Positions 54,547 to 63,376 are shown, counted from the stretch's first letter. The stretch: 64,000 bases of DNA from Marinobacterium ramblicola (GCF_019084545.1 NZ_JAHREP010000020.1:1-64000), one strand, 5' to 3'. The notes: generated from the sequence alone by a model not told the origin. Made by a program: numbers and translations.

Positions 54547-54936
54547 ATGAAACTACAAGATGTAACCCGATCCCGTTTTATCGCCGCACTGGTGGCACTG
54601 TTCTTCACCTTTGCCGGCATTCAAGGCCCCGCCTACGGCGCCATCGTCAGCACCGACCAGATCGCCACGGAAGCCGAAGTCGACACCCAGAGAGCACGTA
54701 TCCACGAGATGCTGGCCCGTGATGATGTCAAACAGCAGATGATCGCCCTCGGCGTCGACCCCAACATGGTGCAGGAGCGTGTCAACGGCATGACCCCGGC
54801 AGAGCTGGCCCAGGTCGAAGGCCGACTGGATCAGTTGCCCGCCGGTAGCGGTGCCCTGGGCACCATCGCCCTGGTACTGCTGATCCTGATCCTGCTCGAT
54901 ATCGCAGGCGTAACCGATATATTCCCCCGCATCTAA
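54547..54936 (+). CDS. PA2779 family protein
   Basis: The 129-residue protein has an N-terminal hydrophobic signal or anchor (residues about 12-32, YGA cleavage possible), a central helical part (QRARIHEMLARDDVKQQMIALGVDP, with MTPAELAQVEGRLDQLPAG) and a C-terminal membrane helix (GTIALVLLILILLDIAG). This is the PA2779 family, of unknown function, that nearly always sits before the PA2778 peptidase gene, as here. AAGGAG lies eight bases before the ATG. Confidence 0.85.
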   Translation: MKLQDVTRSRFIAALVALFFTFAGIQGPAYGAIVSTDQIATEAEVDTQRARIHEMLARDDVKQQMIALGVDPNMVQERVNGMTPAELAQVEGRLDQLPAGSGALGTIALVLLILILLDIAGVTDIFPRI

Positions 54937-54941
54937 GCGGC

Positions 54942-54966
54942 AGGCCCGGGCAGCAAGCCCGGGCCT
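54942..54966 (+). terminator. Intercistronic stem-loop between the PA2779 and PA2778 genes
   Basis: AGGCCCGGGC (54942-54951) and GCCCGGGCCT (54957-54966) form a perfect 10-base stem with a 5-base loop, six bases after the PA2779 stop. Without a T-tract it probably stabilises the PA2779 mRNA end and lowers expression of the second gene. Confidence 0.6.
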
Positions 54967-54987
54967 ATACCTCCCTGAGATAATCGG

Positions 54988-55950
54988 ATGCGGCCAGTCA
55001 CCCTGCCCAAACAGCTTCGTCTCTGCCTGAGCCTCCTGTTCCTGCTGCTACTGGCAGGCTGCAGCGCGACGCCGCAGACAAATGCACTGCTGAACAACCA
55101 GCCAAGGCTCCTGCCCCCGCAGCAGGAGCTGACCGACGTACCCTTCTATCCTCAGGAGGAGTACCAGTGCGGACCGGCAGCGCTGGCGACAGTGCTCAAC
55201 TACAGCAGCGTGGCCGTAACCCCCGACGAGCTGACCGCCCGCGTCTACGTACCGGGACGCAAAGGCAGCTTCCAGGTGGAGATGCAGACCGCCACCCGCC
55301 ACTACCAGCGTCTGGCCTACACCCTCGACCCATCGCTTGAGGTACTGCTGCAAACCGTCGATGCCGGCTATCCGGTCCTGGTGCTGCAAAACCTGGGGCT
55401 GGAGTGGTACCCACAGTGGCACTATGCCGTGGTGGTCGGCTACAACCTGGACAAGCGCAGCATCATCCTGCGCTCAGGCCTGATCGAGCGCTATGAGATC
55501 GGTCTGAAGCTGTTCGAGCGCACCTGGAGCCGTGGTAAAAACTGGGCACTGGTCGCACTGAAACCGGGCCAGATCCCACCGCAGGCCGATGCCACACGCT
55601 ACTTCCTGGCCGCGGCCGCTTTCGAATCCCAAGCCCGCGCCGACGATGCCCTTAAAACTTGGCAAACCGGCCTGTCACGCTGGCCCAACCACCGGGAGAT
55701 GCTGATGGGCTACGGCAACCGGCTCTACGTCCTGGGCGATCCACGCGGCGCAGGCCGGCAGTACCAACGGGTAACCGAGCTCTACCCCAACTACGCCCCG
55801 GCGCTGAACAACCTGGCTCAGACACTGATCGATGCCGGCCAGGCCACCGAGGCAGTGCGTTATGCCAAGCGCGCAGTAGAACAGGCGGGTGAGCAGGAAG
55901 CGGCGATCTATCGAGAAACGTTGGAGCAGGCAGAGAAAGCGAGGGAATGA
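54988..55950 (+). CDS. PA2778 family cysteine peptidase lipoprotein (C39-like, TPR)
   Basis: The 320-residue protein has a lipoprotein signal ending LLAGC (Cys25), a C39-like papain-fold peptidase domain with the nucleophile Cys61 (YQCGPAALATVL) and a histidine in PQWHYAVVVGY near residue 150, and C-terminal TPR-like repeats (about 205-310). C39 domains often cleave double-glycine leader peptides, but the PA2778 group is lipid-anchored, and its substrate is unknown. It forms a conserved pair with PA2779. Confidence 0.85.
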   Translation: MRPVTLPKQLRLCLSLLFLLLLAGCSATPQTNALLNNQPRLLPPQQELTDVPFYPQEEYQCGPAALATVLNYSSVAVTPDELTARVYVPGRKGSFQVEMQTATRHYQRLAYTLDPSLEVLLQTVDAGYPVLVLQNLGLEWYPQWHYAVVVGYNLDKRSIILRSGLIERYEIGLKLFERTWSRGKNWALVALKPGQIPPQADATRYFLAAAAFESQARADDALKTWQTGLSRWPNHREMLMGYGNRLYVLGDPRGAGRQYQRVTELYPNYAPALNNLAQTLIDAGQATEAVRYAKRAVEQAGEQEAAIYRETLEQAEKARE

Positions 55951-56014
55951 GCTTTCCCCGGACGTCTGAGTTCCATTGAGGAGAGGGCTTCGCTGAACCT
56001 ATTCAGGGTGCAAC

Positions 56015-56362
56015 TTACTCCAGATTCAGCGCTTCCAGCAGTTCAATTTCAAATATCAGATTCGAATCTGGCGGAATCTTGTCACCAAAGCCCCGCTCGC
56101 CATACCCCAGATCCGACGGCACCAGCAGCTTCCGTTTGCCACCCACCTTCATGCCAATCAGGCCATCGACCCAGGCGGCGATCACTTTCTTGCGGCTGAG
56201 TACCGTCTGAAACGGCTCACCTCTGTCGTAGGATGAATCAAACTCGGTTCCATCTTCCAGATAGCCACGATAGTGGGTCGTGACCAGGGCACCACCCTTT
56301 TTCACCTCAATACCCGTGCCTTCAATCAGATCTTCAACGACCAGCTGTACAGATTCAGTCAT
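56015..56362 (-). CDS. FKBP-type peptidyl-prolyl cis-trans isomerase
   Basis: The 115-residue protein is a minimal FKBP domain without signal peptide, so it is cytosolic. Conserved parts are THYRGYLEDGTEFDSSYDRGEPF, the VIAAWVDGLIGMKVGGKRKLLVPSDLGYG loop region and IPPDSNLIFEIELL. The usual tryptophan in the pocket is kept (AAWVDG). It catalyses proline isomerisation. The ATG at 56362 begins the family sequence; an upstream ATG at 56383 gives seven extra residues. Confidence 0.92.
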   Translation of the reverse strand: MTESVQLVVEDLIEGTGIEVKKGGALVTTHYRGYLEDGTEFDSSYDRGEPFQTVLSRKKVIAAWVDGLIGMKVGGKRKLLVPSDLGYGERGFGDKIPPDSNLIFEIELLEALNLE

Positions 56363-56524
56363 GACTTTTCCTTTGCTTTTCAATAGCTTTTACATCAGGG
56401 TATTCAATAACGCCAGGCTAGCGATATCAATGAACAATTGTTCCGCCTCCCCGATTTATCGCCAGTATTAGGTTATTCTGATATACATAAAGTAACAGCC
56501 CAGTTCTGATTACAGGATCGAAAA

Positions 56525-56944
56525 ATGACGAAACAACTGATCGCCCTGATAACCCTGCTGCCCGCCCTGTTGCTGAGTCTGGTGGCCCAGGCAGGACCTC
56601 GTGAGGATACCGGCTGGGAAAAGATTGCCAACGGCGCCCTGCTGGTGGATGTGCGTACCGAGCAGGAATATGCCGGCGGCCATCTCGATGGTGCTCTACT
56701 GATCCCCTACCAGCAGATCGTCGAGCAGTTTGCAGCCCGTGATATCCCCAAAGACCAGCCGGTGGTGCTCTACTGCCGTAGTGGTAACCGCGCCGGTATT
56801 GCAGAACGCGCATTGCGTGAGTCTGGGTATACCCAGCTGTTCAACGCCGGGGGGTTCACGGCTATGGCGGAAAGCAAACCGGCCAACCTGACCATCAGCG
56901 ACAAAACCGCCTGTACACCGAAAACCGGTGAGTCCGACTGCTGA
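56525..56944 (+). CDS. Exported rhodanese-like protein
   Basis: The 139-residue protein has a signal peptide (residues 1-23, AQA-GP) and one rhodanese domain: LLVDVRTEQEYAGGHLDGALLIPY and the active-site loop YCRSGNRAG with Cys84. The six-residue loop is typical of sulfurtransferases acting on thiosulfate or persulfides in the periplasm. The C-terminal stretch contains two more cysteines (KTACTPKTGESDC) that might form a disulfide or carry sulfur. The gene is monocistronic. Confidence 0.9.
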   Translation: MTKQLIALITLLPALLLSLVAQAGPREDTGWEKIANGALLVDVRTEQEYAGGHLDGALLIPYQQIVEQFAARDIPKDQPVVLYCRSGNRAGIAERALRESGYTQLFNAGGFTAMAESKPANLTISDKTACTPKTGESDC

Positions 56945-57122
56945 GCGCAGTGCAGGCATTCAGATCTGCCGCAGGGCATTTCGCTATCCGTTAGTGATTC
57001 ACTGATCACATGACAACCAATAAGAAAAGCACACTCGCGATATTTAAGGTCACAAAAAAGGCGACGCCGCTTTCACGGTATCGCCAAGAGCACTCGACAA
57101 ATTACCGAGTAACGAGATAGGT

Positions 57123-57983
57123 TCAGTGCATCATCAATGCCGGTATCCTGGCGTGGCCCACGACGTAGCTCGTCACCCCGCCAAATACTTGCTCATGTAC
57201 CCGACGGTGGGTGTAGGCTCCCATCACCAGCAGGTCATACCCCTCGTCATGCAGCGTATCGACTATCGCTTCGCCCGCTGATTTATGGTGGCTATCGAAC
57301 GTCTTATGTACCGCGTCGACATCATGTCGCTCCAGATATACCAGCAGATCCTGAACATCCGGCTTGAACGGTCGGGCATCACGCTCAGTCAAAACATGAA
57401 CTTCCTGGGCCCGTTTTAAAATCGGCAGTGCCGCGCTAACCGCGCGCGAAACCTCTGTACTGCCATTCCACGCAATCGCAACCCGCTCAGCACGGAAATA
57501 TGTCTGTTCGCGGGGCATCAGCATGACCGGTTTGCCGCTACGCATCAGCGCCGACTCAAAGGTGGAGCTCGGCACGCCCGAACGTGGCTGAGGAATCACC
57601 AGCATATCGCTGACCTTACCTCGCTCTGCAACCATCTCGCTGCGCAGACCGGTCACATCAAGCCAGGTTGCGGAGGGGCCGTCAACACGACCGCCGCTGA
57701 CCAACTCGACAGATGCCGACTGGCATAGTTCTGCAAACATCGACCTCATGGCAACCGACTCATGCTCGGTGGACTTGGTGGCCAGCGTCTCCAACTGCTG
57801 CAGCAGCTCAGCCGGGACCGCCAGTGAGATGCGGTCATCCGGAAAGAAGCGGCGAGGACTCACCTGCGCATGCATGACATCCAAATGGGCTTCGAAATAC
57901 TGTGCAATCGCGAGCGCACCCTGCAATCGCTCCTTTACCTGGCCACTGCTCGAGAGCGGCATCAGTAGCGTTTTGGGATTCAT
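57123..57983 (-). CDS. Universal stress protein family, two-domain length
   Basis: The 286-residue protein has an N-terminal half with an imperfect USP fold (KTLLMPLSSSGQVKERLQGALAIAQ) and a C-terminal USP domain (ERVAIAWNGSTEVSRAV to MGAYTHRRVHEQVFGGVTSYVVGHARIPALM) with the nucleotide-binding-type GAYTHRR-x9-GGVT-x4 loop. It is the last gene of the tricarboxylate transporter operon, 20 bases after tctA. USP genes are commonly found at the end of such TTT operons. Its effect is unknown. Confidence 0.87.
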   Translation of the reverse strand: MNPKTLLMPLSSSGQVKERLQGALAIAQYFEAHLDVMHAQVSPRRFFPDDRISLAVPAELLQQLETLATKSTEHESVAMRSMFAELCQSASVELVSGGRVDGPSATWLDVTGLRSEMVAERGKVSDMLVIPQPRSGVPSSTFESALMRSGKPVMLMPREQTYFRAERVAIAWNGSTEVSRAVSAALPILKRAQEVHVLTERDARPFKPDVQDLLVYLERHDVDAVHKTFDSHHKSAGEAIVDTLHDEGYDLLVMGAYTHRRVHEQVFGGVTSYVVGHARIPALMMH

Positions 57984-58003
57984 CATTTAAGCTCTCCTGT
58001 GCC

Positions 58004-59995
58004 TCAACCCAACGGCCAAGGCATGTTGACCGCGTCCTGAAGCAACCCGCGCGGCAACTCCAATACCATCACATGCGCCAGCGCCAGCATGAACACCAGG
58101 GCGCTGGCCGTCAGCACTCCGGTTTTTACAATGGAGGTACGGGCCTTCACCAGCAGGAACAGCATGAAAAAAAGAGCCGTGGAGATCACATAACCAAACA
58201 GGTAGCACGCCACGACCAGACCCAGCAGCCAGTACACATAGTGCAGCATACTCACGACACTGCGATCGAACGCGTAGCCTTCGCTTACATCACCATCAAA
58301 GTTGACCGCATCATGGATATCCCCCTTCACCAGTTTGAAGATGACCACGCTGGTCAGCACCAACATAAGCGCGCAGACACCGGCCGTGAAAACACCGCCC
58401 AGCAGGGTCCTTTGCATGGCATCGTATAATCCGTAGGCGAAGGTCAGCCAAATAGCCCCTGCAAACAGAATCTGCGGCATGCGATTCTGTGGTACCGACG
58501 CGGTATCCACTTCAGATTTTGATTCCGTCTCCTGCTGGTTTTTGGCGATATGACGCACGGCGAAGAAGATAGACAACGCAATCAGTGCACCGATGATCAA
58601 AACACCAGGTTTGGTGAGGAACCCGATGCCATCGAACTGGAGCGCCTGATAGAGGTAGGTTTCCATACCACTGGCAAGCACGAATCCGATCAGGAATGCG
58701 GGACGTGGCCAACCGAACCTTTTCATCAGCACACCGAGCACACCGATCCCAATCAGCGAGACCAAATCGTTCAGGTCGCGGGTTGCCTGAAACGCCGCAA
58801 AACAGATCACCGTGATCATGAACGGCGCCATCAGCGCATAGGGAATAGTGGTGAGCTTGGCTACCCACTTTGACAGCAGCAGACAGGCACCCGCACCCAG
58901 TACGTTAGCCAATGCCAGCGACCAAACGATGGTATAGGTAATATCCAGGTTATTACCGACCATCGACGGCCCCGGCTCAAGACCGATCAAGACCATACCG
59001 CCAAGGAAAACCGCCATACTGCCGGAACCGGGGATACCGAACAGCAGCGTCGGAATCAAGCCGCCACCCTCTTTGGCATTATTGGATGATTCCGGTGCCA
59101 ATACCCCGCGGATATCACCAGAGCCGAAGTTCTCTCTATCCTTGGAGGTTTGAACCGCGTGACCGTAGGCGATCCAGTCGACCACACTGCCCCCCAGACC
59201 GGGAAGAGCACCGACGATGCAGCCGATAACCGCGCAGCGGAACGCAAGCCACTTATGGCGCACAAGATCTTTCACGCCGTCGAGCCAGCCGCGACCGAGT
59301 TCAGACGCCTCGGAGATGGCACGGTTCTGCCGCAGCAAGTCGATAATTTCAGGCAGTGCAAAGATACCCAGACCAACGACAACCAGAGGAATGCCATCCA
59401 TCAGATAAAAGTTACCGAACGTCATACGGAACTCGCCGGTTGCCGGTGCGCCACCGACACTGCCGAGGAGCAGGCCAAGGCCACAGGCGCTCAGCCCCTT
59501 GACCAGGCTGTTACCGGCCAACACACCGACCATACTCAGGCCGAGCAGCGTCAACATGAACAGCTCGGCGGAGCCGAAGGCCAGGATCACCGGCCGCGCA
59601 ATCAGCACGAATGCGGTCAACACCGCGGCACCGAACAGACCACCGAACAGCGACGCTGCAAAGGCTGCACCGAGCGCACGCGCGGCTTCACCCTTTTTCG
59701 CCAGCGGAAAGCCGTCGAGCACCGTCGCCTGCGAGCCGCTGGATCCCGGAATGCCCATCAGTACCGAGGTAAAGGTGTCGGAGGTCGGGATGACCGCGAC
59801 CAAGCCGATCAACATCGCCAGCGCAGAGGTCGGCTCCATTCCGTACAGGAAGGGCAGAAGAAGTGAGAGACCGGCAATCCCGCCAAGCCCAGGAAATATA
59901 CCAATTGCGAGACCGAGGGTGACACCACCTGCCAGATAGAGCAGGTGTACGCCAGAGAACACTGTCACCAGGGCTGTCAGGAATGCATCAATCAT
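58004..59995 (-). CDS. Fused TctA-TctB membrane subunit of a tripartite tricarboxylate transporter
   Basis: The 663-residue protein is a TctA-type permease for the first roughly 500 residues (start FSGVHLLYLAGGVTLGLAIGIFPGLGG; signature GIPGSSGSQATVLDGFPLAKKGEAARALGAAF). Residues about 510-660 form a TctB-like small subunit with four helices (QILFAGAIWLTFAYGLYDAM onward). In most TTT systems TctB is encoded separately. It imports di- or tricarboxylates with the periplasmic TctC and the sodium or proton gradient. A stem-loop separates it from tctC. Confidence 0.87.
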   Translation of the reverse strand: MIDAFLTALVTVFSGVHLLYLAGGVTLGLAIGIFPGLGGIAGLSLLLPFLYGMEPTSALAMLIGLVAVIPTSDTFTSVLMGIPGSSGSQATVLDGFPLAKKGEAARALGAAFAASLFGGLFGAAVLTAFVLIARPVILAFGSAELFMLTLLGLSMVGVLAGNSLVKGLSACGLGLLLGSVGGAPATGEFRMTFGNFYLMDGIPLVVVGLGIFALPEIIDLLRQNRAISEASELGRGWLDGVKDLVRHKWLAFRCAVIGCIVGALPGLGGSVVDWIAYGHAVQTSKDRENFGSGDIRGVLAPESSNNAKEGGGLIPTLLFGIPGSGSMAVFLGGMVLIGLEPGPSMVGNNLDITYTIVWSLALANVLGAGACLLLSKWVAKLTTIPYALMAPFMITVICFAAFQATRDLNDLVSLIGIGVLGVLMKRFGWPRPAFLIGFVLASGMETYLYQALQFDGIGFLTKPGVLIIGALIALSIFFAVRHIAKNQQETESKSEVDTASVPQNRMPQILFAGAIWLTFAYGLYDAMQRTLLGGVFTAGVCALMLVLTSVVIFKLVKGDIHDAVNFDGDVSEGYAFDRSVVSMLHYVYWLLGLVVACYLFGYVISTALFFMLFLLVKARTSIVKTGVLTASALVFMLALAHVMVLELPRGLLQDAVNMPWPLG

Positions 59996-60028
59996 TTTTC
60001 CAAACCCTTGATTTGTTGTTATCGCGAG

Positions 60029-60048
60029 AGGGGGCCGAGCAGCCCCCT
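60029..60048 (-). terminator. Intercistronic stem-loop between the TctC and TctA-TctB genes
   Basis: AGGGGGC (60029-60035) and GCCCCCT (60042-60048) make a perfect 7-base stem with a 6-base loop just after the TctC gene. It likely stabilises the binding-protein mRNA and lets less transcript into the permease gene. Confidence 0.6.
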
Positions 60049-60059
60049 TCGGCTAATCG

Positions 60060-61163
60060 TTAGAACTGGGTGCCGTACTTTTCGGTCAGCCAGTTTCTGA
60101 TCCACTCCTTATCCCCGTCGGTGATATCCAGCGCTATCGCAAAAGCCTTCTGCGCCTGTTTACCTACCGCCTGGGGATAGCTTCCCAGCATCTCTTCGCT
60201 ACGCGCCTTGAACCCCTCGGATGCTACGGCCTTCTTGACCGCTTCTGTCCAGGCATCTACAACCTCGTCAGGCGTCTCTTTTGGCAGGAACAGCCCTTTC
60301 TGCGCAGCAAATCCAGCGGCAAAGAAGGTTTTCCAGACTTTGAACTCGATGCCAGAGGGCTTCTTGCCATGCATCATTTCATAGGCTTCGGCAAAATGAG
60401 GCAGATCGGGGAAGGTCGGGTCACGCTGCAGGTTGCCGTCCTCATCCAGCACCCCCCAGCTCATGATCGGAACCGCCTTACCCTCTTCCACCAACGGCAG
60501 GACCTTGGTCAGGTAAGCTGAGGAGGTCTGGTAATCGACGTTCACTTCACCACGTTCAAACGCCAGACGCCCGGCCCCGCGCCCCTTCATACCGAAGATC
60601 GCGTTGACATCCAGGCCCATGATGTCCATCGCCAACAGCGGGATCAGATCGAGTGAGGTCGCGCCCTGGCTGGCATACTTGACCTCTACGCCTTTGAGTT
60701 TGCGCAGATCCGCCGCCGATTTGATGCCAAGGTCAGCGCTCACGTAGAACACACCGCCGGTCGGTGAAGCCAGCACGGCTTTCCAGTCCTTGTACTCATA
60801 GTTGACGCGCGGATCGCCAAGCAAATAGGGAAACTGAGTGGAGCCGGAGGTACCGAGAACGGTCAGCCCGTCAGTACCGGCACGCTGCTGGAAGATGTTG
60901 GCGCCTTTGGTCGAGCCACCACCGGGTATGTTCTTGACCACGATAGCAGGTTGCCCCGGGAGCTGTTCGGAGATAAGCGGGGAGAAGAAGCGAGCCCAGG
61001 TGTCGGAACCGCCACCCTCTTTGAACGGCATGATGAACTCGACGCGCTCGCCTGAGAAATCAACTGCCTGCGCCATGGCCGACAGGCTCAGCCCGATGCC
61101 GCACGCCATGCCCAAAGCCGCGCCCTTGATCAGTTTCGAATAGGGGGATGTTTTGCTTTTCAT
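60060..61163 (-). CDS. TctC-type (Bug family) tricarboxylate-binding protein
   Basis: The 367-residue precursor has a signal peptide (about residues 1-33, AQA-VD) and the TctC/Bug fold: VEFIMPFKEGGGSDTWARFFSP near the mature N-terminus and VVKNIPGGGSTKGANIFQQ, which binds the carboxylate. It is longer than typical TctC proteins (about 325). The soluble periplasmic protein delivers substrate to TctAB. The promoter region in front carries a direct-repeat operator (61259). Citrate, aconitate or tricarballylate are likely substrates given tcuB nearby. Confidence 0.9.
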   Translation of the reverse strand: MKSKTSPYSKLIKGAALGMACGIGLSLSAMAQAVDFSGERVEFIMPFKEGGGSDTWARFFSPLISEQLPGQPAIVVKNIPGGGSTKGANIFQQRAGTDGLTVLGTSGSTQFPYLLGDPRVNYEYKDWKAVLASPTGGVFYVSADLGIKSAADLRKLKGVEVKYASQGATSLDLIPLLAMDIMGLDVNAIFGMKGRGAGRLAFERGEVNVDYQTSSAYLTKVLPLVEEGKAVPIMSWGVLDEDGNLQRDPTFPDLPHFAEAYEMMHGKKPSGIEFKVWKTFFAAGFAAQKGLFLPKETPDEVVDAWTEAVKKAVASEGFKARSEEMLGSYPQAVGKQAQKAFAIALDITDGDKEWIRNWLTEKYGTQF

Positions 61164-61258
61164 TACATTACCTCGGAGTTTGTTATTATCTTTTTGCCGC
61201 GCGAAGCCCCATGTCGCGGGGCGGCGGCTTCACACACAATCGAATCTACCCAGCCAAG

Positions 61259-61275
61259 CTGTCAGTAACCTGTCA
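61259..61275. promoter_or_regulatory. Direct repeat CTGTCA x2 (11-bp period) upstream of tctC-like gene
   Basis: CTGTCA at 61259-61264 and 61270-61275, 11 bases apart, resembles the tandem site of OmpR/PhoB-type response regulators (Pho box consensus CTGTCAT-N4-CTGTCAY). It lies about 100 bases before the TctC start. An identical arrangement stands at 62535. The TctD regulator of other TTT systems belongs to this response-regulator class. Confidence 0.5.
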
Positions 61276-61289
61276 CCCAAAAGCCGACA

Positions 61290-62408
61290 TCAAACCTCAA
61301 CGGGTTGCGTAGCATCAGGTGCCCATACACTGGCAGGGATATGGATTTGACCTGAAAACAGAAGACGCGCGGTGCGTACGAGCCCGGCCCGCTTCAACTG
61401 CAGGTTGTCGGCGTTTTGACCTTCTACTTCGAGAATCACATCGATCTTGCCGCTGGGGTGTTCGATGCGAACCGGCTTCTGCTCTCCCTCGGGGCAGATC
61501 GCCACATCCGCCGCCACGGACCCCGGTACCGCGATACAAGCGGCGACGCAGATCGCACCGGTCACCGCGTGGGAGGCATGGCAGTTGTGGGGTACGAAGT
61601 ACCGGGAGGTGATGGTGCCGCCGTGCCGAGGCTCCGAGAGCAGCGCGACCTTGGGGATCACTTTTCCGGTTGCATCACCAAGACCCATCCTCAGTGAGGC
61701 TTCGCGGCGGATCTTCTCGATCCTGGCGAGGAGCTCACTATCCGCATCGAGCTCTGCCTTGGTTTCAGCTCCGGTCTTGCCAAGCGATCTGGCCGGAATC
61801 AGCACCATCGGTACCCCCGCATCGACGCAACTGACCTCGATGCCATCGAACTCATCACGCACATTTCCGGTCGGCAGCAGCTTGCCGGTTTTGGTCCCGG
61901 CCACATCCAGGAAATTGAGAATGACCGGCGCTCCGGCCCCAGGCACCCCATCGATCACGGTGTCCCCTTCATACTCGATGATCCCGCCTGGGGTCTTCAC
62001 GACAACATGGATAAGCGAGTCGGTATTGACGTTACGGACTCGTACCACCGTCTCGCCATCCTGCGCGGCAACCAGTCCCTTCTCGATCGCAAAGGGGCCG
62101 ACACCGGAGAGGATGTTTCCGCACGAGGGGCCGACATCGACGCTGAACTCCTCCACCGACACCTGAGCAAACAGATAGTCCACATCGGCTTCAGGATGCC
62201 GGGACGGACCGACGATCGCCACCTTGCTGGTCAGCGTGTGCCCCCCCCCGATGCCATTGATCTGCATCGCATTTCCAGAGCCCAACGCGGCGGTCAGAAT
62301 GCGGTCCTGGATCTCCCGTTCCTGAGGAAGGTCACTCGATAGAAAATAGGGGCCCCGCGATGTACCACCACGGAAAATGGTGCACGGAATTGCGGTCTGA
62401 TTCGGCAT
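61290..62408 (-). CDS. PrpF/4-oxalomesaconate tautomerase family isomerase
   Basis: The 372-residue protein belongs to the PrpF/GalD family of metal- and cofactor-free isomerases with two diaminopimelate-epimerase-like domains. Typical segments are IPCTIFRGGTSRGPYFL, the first active-site loop DVGPSCGNILSGVGPFAIE, and VPHNCHASHAVTGAICVAA in the second half. Characterised members move double bonds in aconitate-like compounds: GalD tautomerises 4-oxalomesaconate and PrpF handles 2-methyl-aconitate and trans-aconitate. In this locus it may interconvert trans- and cis-aconitate. GAGGTGG lies six bases before the ATG at 62408. Confidence 0.83.
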   Translation of the reverse strand: MPNQTAIPCTIFRGGTSRGPYFLSSDLPQEREIQDRILTAALGSGNAMQINGIGGGHTLTSKVAIVGPSRHPEADVDYLFAQVSVEEFSVDVGPSCGNILSGVGPFAIEKGLVAAQDGETVVRVRNVNTDSLIHVVVKTPGGIIEYEGDTVIDGVPGAGAPVILNFLDVAGTKTGKLLPTGNVRDEFDGIEVSCVDAGVPMVLIPARSLGKTGAETKAELDADSELLARIEKIRREASLRMGLGDATGKVIPKVALLSEPRHGGTITSRYFVPHNCHASHAVTGAICVAACIAVPGSVAADVAICPEGEQKPVRIEHPSGKIDVILEVEGQNADNLQLKRAGLVRTARLLFSGQIHIPASVWAPDATQPVEV

Positions 62409-62534
62409 GACAGCCACCTCGCTCTATTGTCTTTTTAGTTATCAAGTGAGCATCAGTGCTGGTGCATGAAGCGCTATGAGCCGGCTTCATGACAGGATCT
62501 ATGCTCTATTGCGAGCAGAAATTAGCGGGCAAAG

Positions 62535-62551
62535 CTGTCACCGGCCTGTCA
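62535..62551. promoter_or_regulatory. Direct repeat CTGTCA x2 (11-bp period) upstream of the tautomerase gene
   Basis: CTGTCA at 62535-62540 and 62546-62551 repeats the 61259 site with the same spacing and the same flanking AAG. It lies in the 242-base region between the GntR-type gene and the tautomerase gene, about 130 bases before the tautomerase start. Being found only before these two units supports common regulation. Confidence 0.5.
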
Positions 62552-62650
62552 GGAGCCGAAAATCAATATCGGACGGTGGTTGACCGTCATCAGATACAGG
62601 CCTGCCGGTAACGAACGGGATATAGAATTAGTTGGCGGGATATACGTGCT

Positions 62651-63304
62651 TCAGATCAGATCGGTCATCATGCGGATACGGGCCTTTTGCGCGGCGCGGA
62701 TGTGCCGCCGGGCTACCTCTTCGGCCAGCCCCGCGTCTCCTGCCTCGATAGCGCTCAGAACCTGTTCATGCTCCTCCAGTGCGCTATCGCTGCGTCCCTC
62801 AATGGCATAGGTTGTCTTACCCAGCAGAGTCAGAGCATCACGAAACCCGGATAACGCCTTGAGCAGGTAGCGGTTGTGTGCCGCGCGGTACAGTGCCTGA
62901 TGGAAGGCCTCATTGAGCCTTGCTCTCGCCTCGGGATCGTTTGCCAGGCTGCGCTCCTGGTTCAGGATCTCCCTGAGCGTATAGATTTCGGCTTCCGACG
63001 CATGTTTGGCCGCCAAGGACGCAGCGCTGGCCTCGAGTACTTCGCGCATCTGGTACAGCTCTATTACCGCCTGGTAATCCAGCGCCGCGATTGTCATGCC
63101 TTGATGCGGCGTGGAACAGATAAGGCCTTCAGACTCCAGACGTCGAAGCGCTTCTCGAACCGGCGTCCGACTGATACCCAGCCAATTGGCCAGATCGGTT
63201 TCGACAACCCGACCGCCCGGTTCAAGCGCCCCGCTGCGGATCGCTTCAATTATGCGCTCATACGCAACAGCGGCGAGAGGAGGCTTACGCGCTGATGTTG
63301 TCAT
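62651..63304 (-). CDS. GntR family (FadR/FCD subfamily) transcriptional regulator
   Basis: The 217-residue protein has an N-terminal winged helix (residues about 10-75; VVETDLANWLGISRTPVREALRRLESEGLI) and an all-helical FCD effector domain (about 85-210, with metal-ligand-like residues in NEAFHQALYRAAHN, EEHEQVLSAIEAGD and RHIRAAQ). FCD regulators usually bind carboxylates, fitting control of the surrounding transport and catabolic genes. The ATG at 63304 starts the family sequence; 63352 is unlikely. Confidence 0.87.
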   Translation of the reverse strand: MTTSARKPPLAAVAYERIIEAIRSGALEPGGRVVETDLANWLGISRTPVREALRRLESEGLICSTPHQGMTIAALDYQAVIELYQMREVLEASAASLAAKHASEAEIYTLREILNQERSLANDPEARARLNEAFHQALYRAAHNRYLLKALSGFRDALTLLGKTTYAIEGRSDSALEEHEQVLSAIEAGDAGLAEEVARRHIRAAQKARIRMMTDLI

Positions 63305-63329
63305 ACCGCTATTATTCCCCAATAAAGGC

Positions 63330-63347
63330 CCGGGCCTTTCGGCCCGG
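63330..63347 (-). terminator. Terminator downstream of tcuB
   Basis: On the minus strand CCGGGCC-GAAA-GGCCCGG (63341-63347, 63330-63336) is a 7-base stem with a GNRA-type tetraloop, followed by GCCTTTATT. It lies 30 bases after the tcuB stop codon and ahead of the GntR gene. Confidence 0.68.
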
Positions 63348-63376
63348 TACACGTATGTAAATGCAACTCGTGTTGC

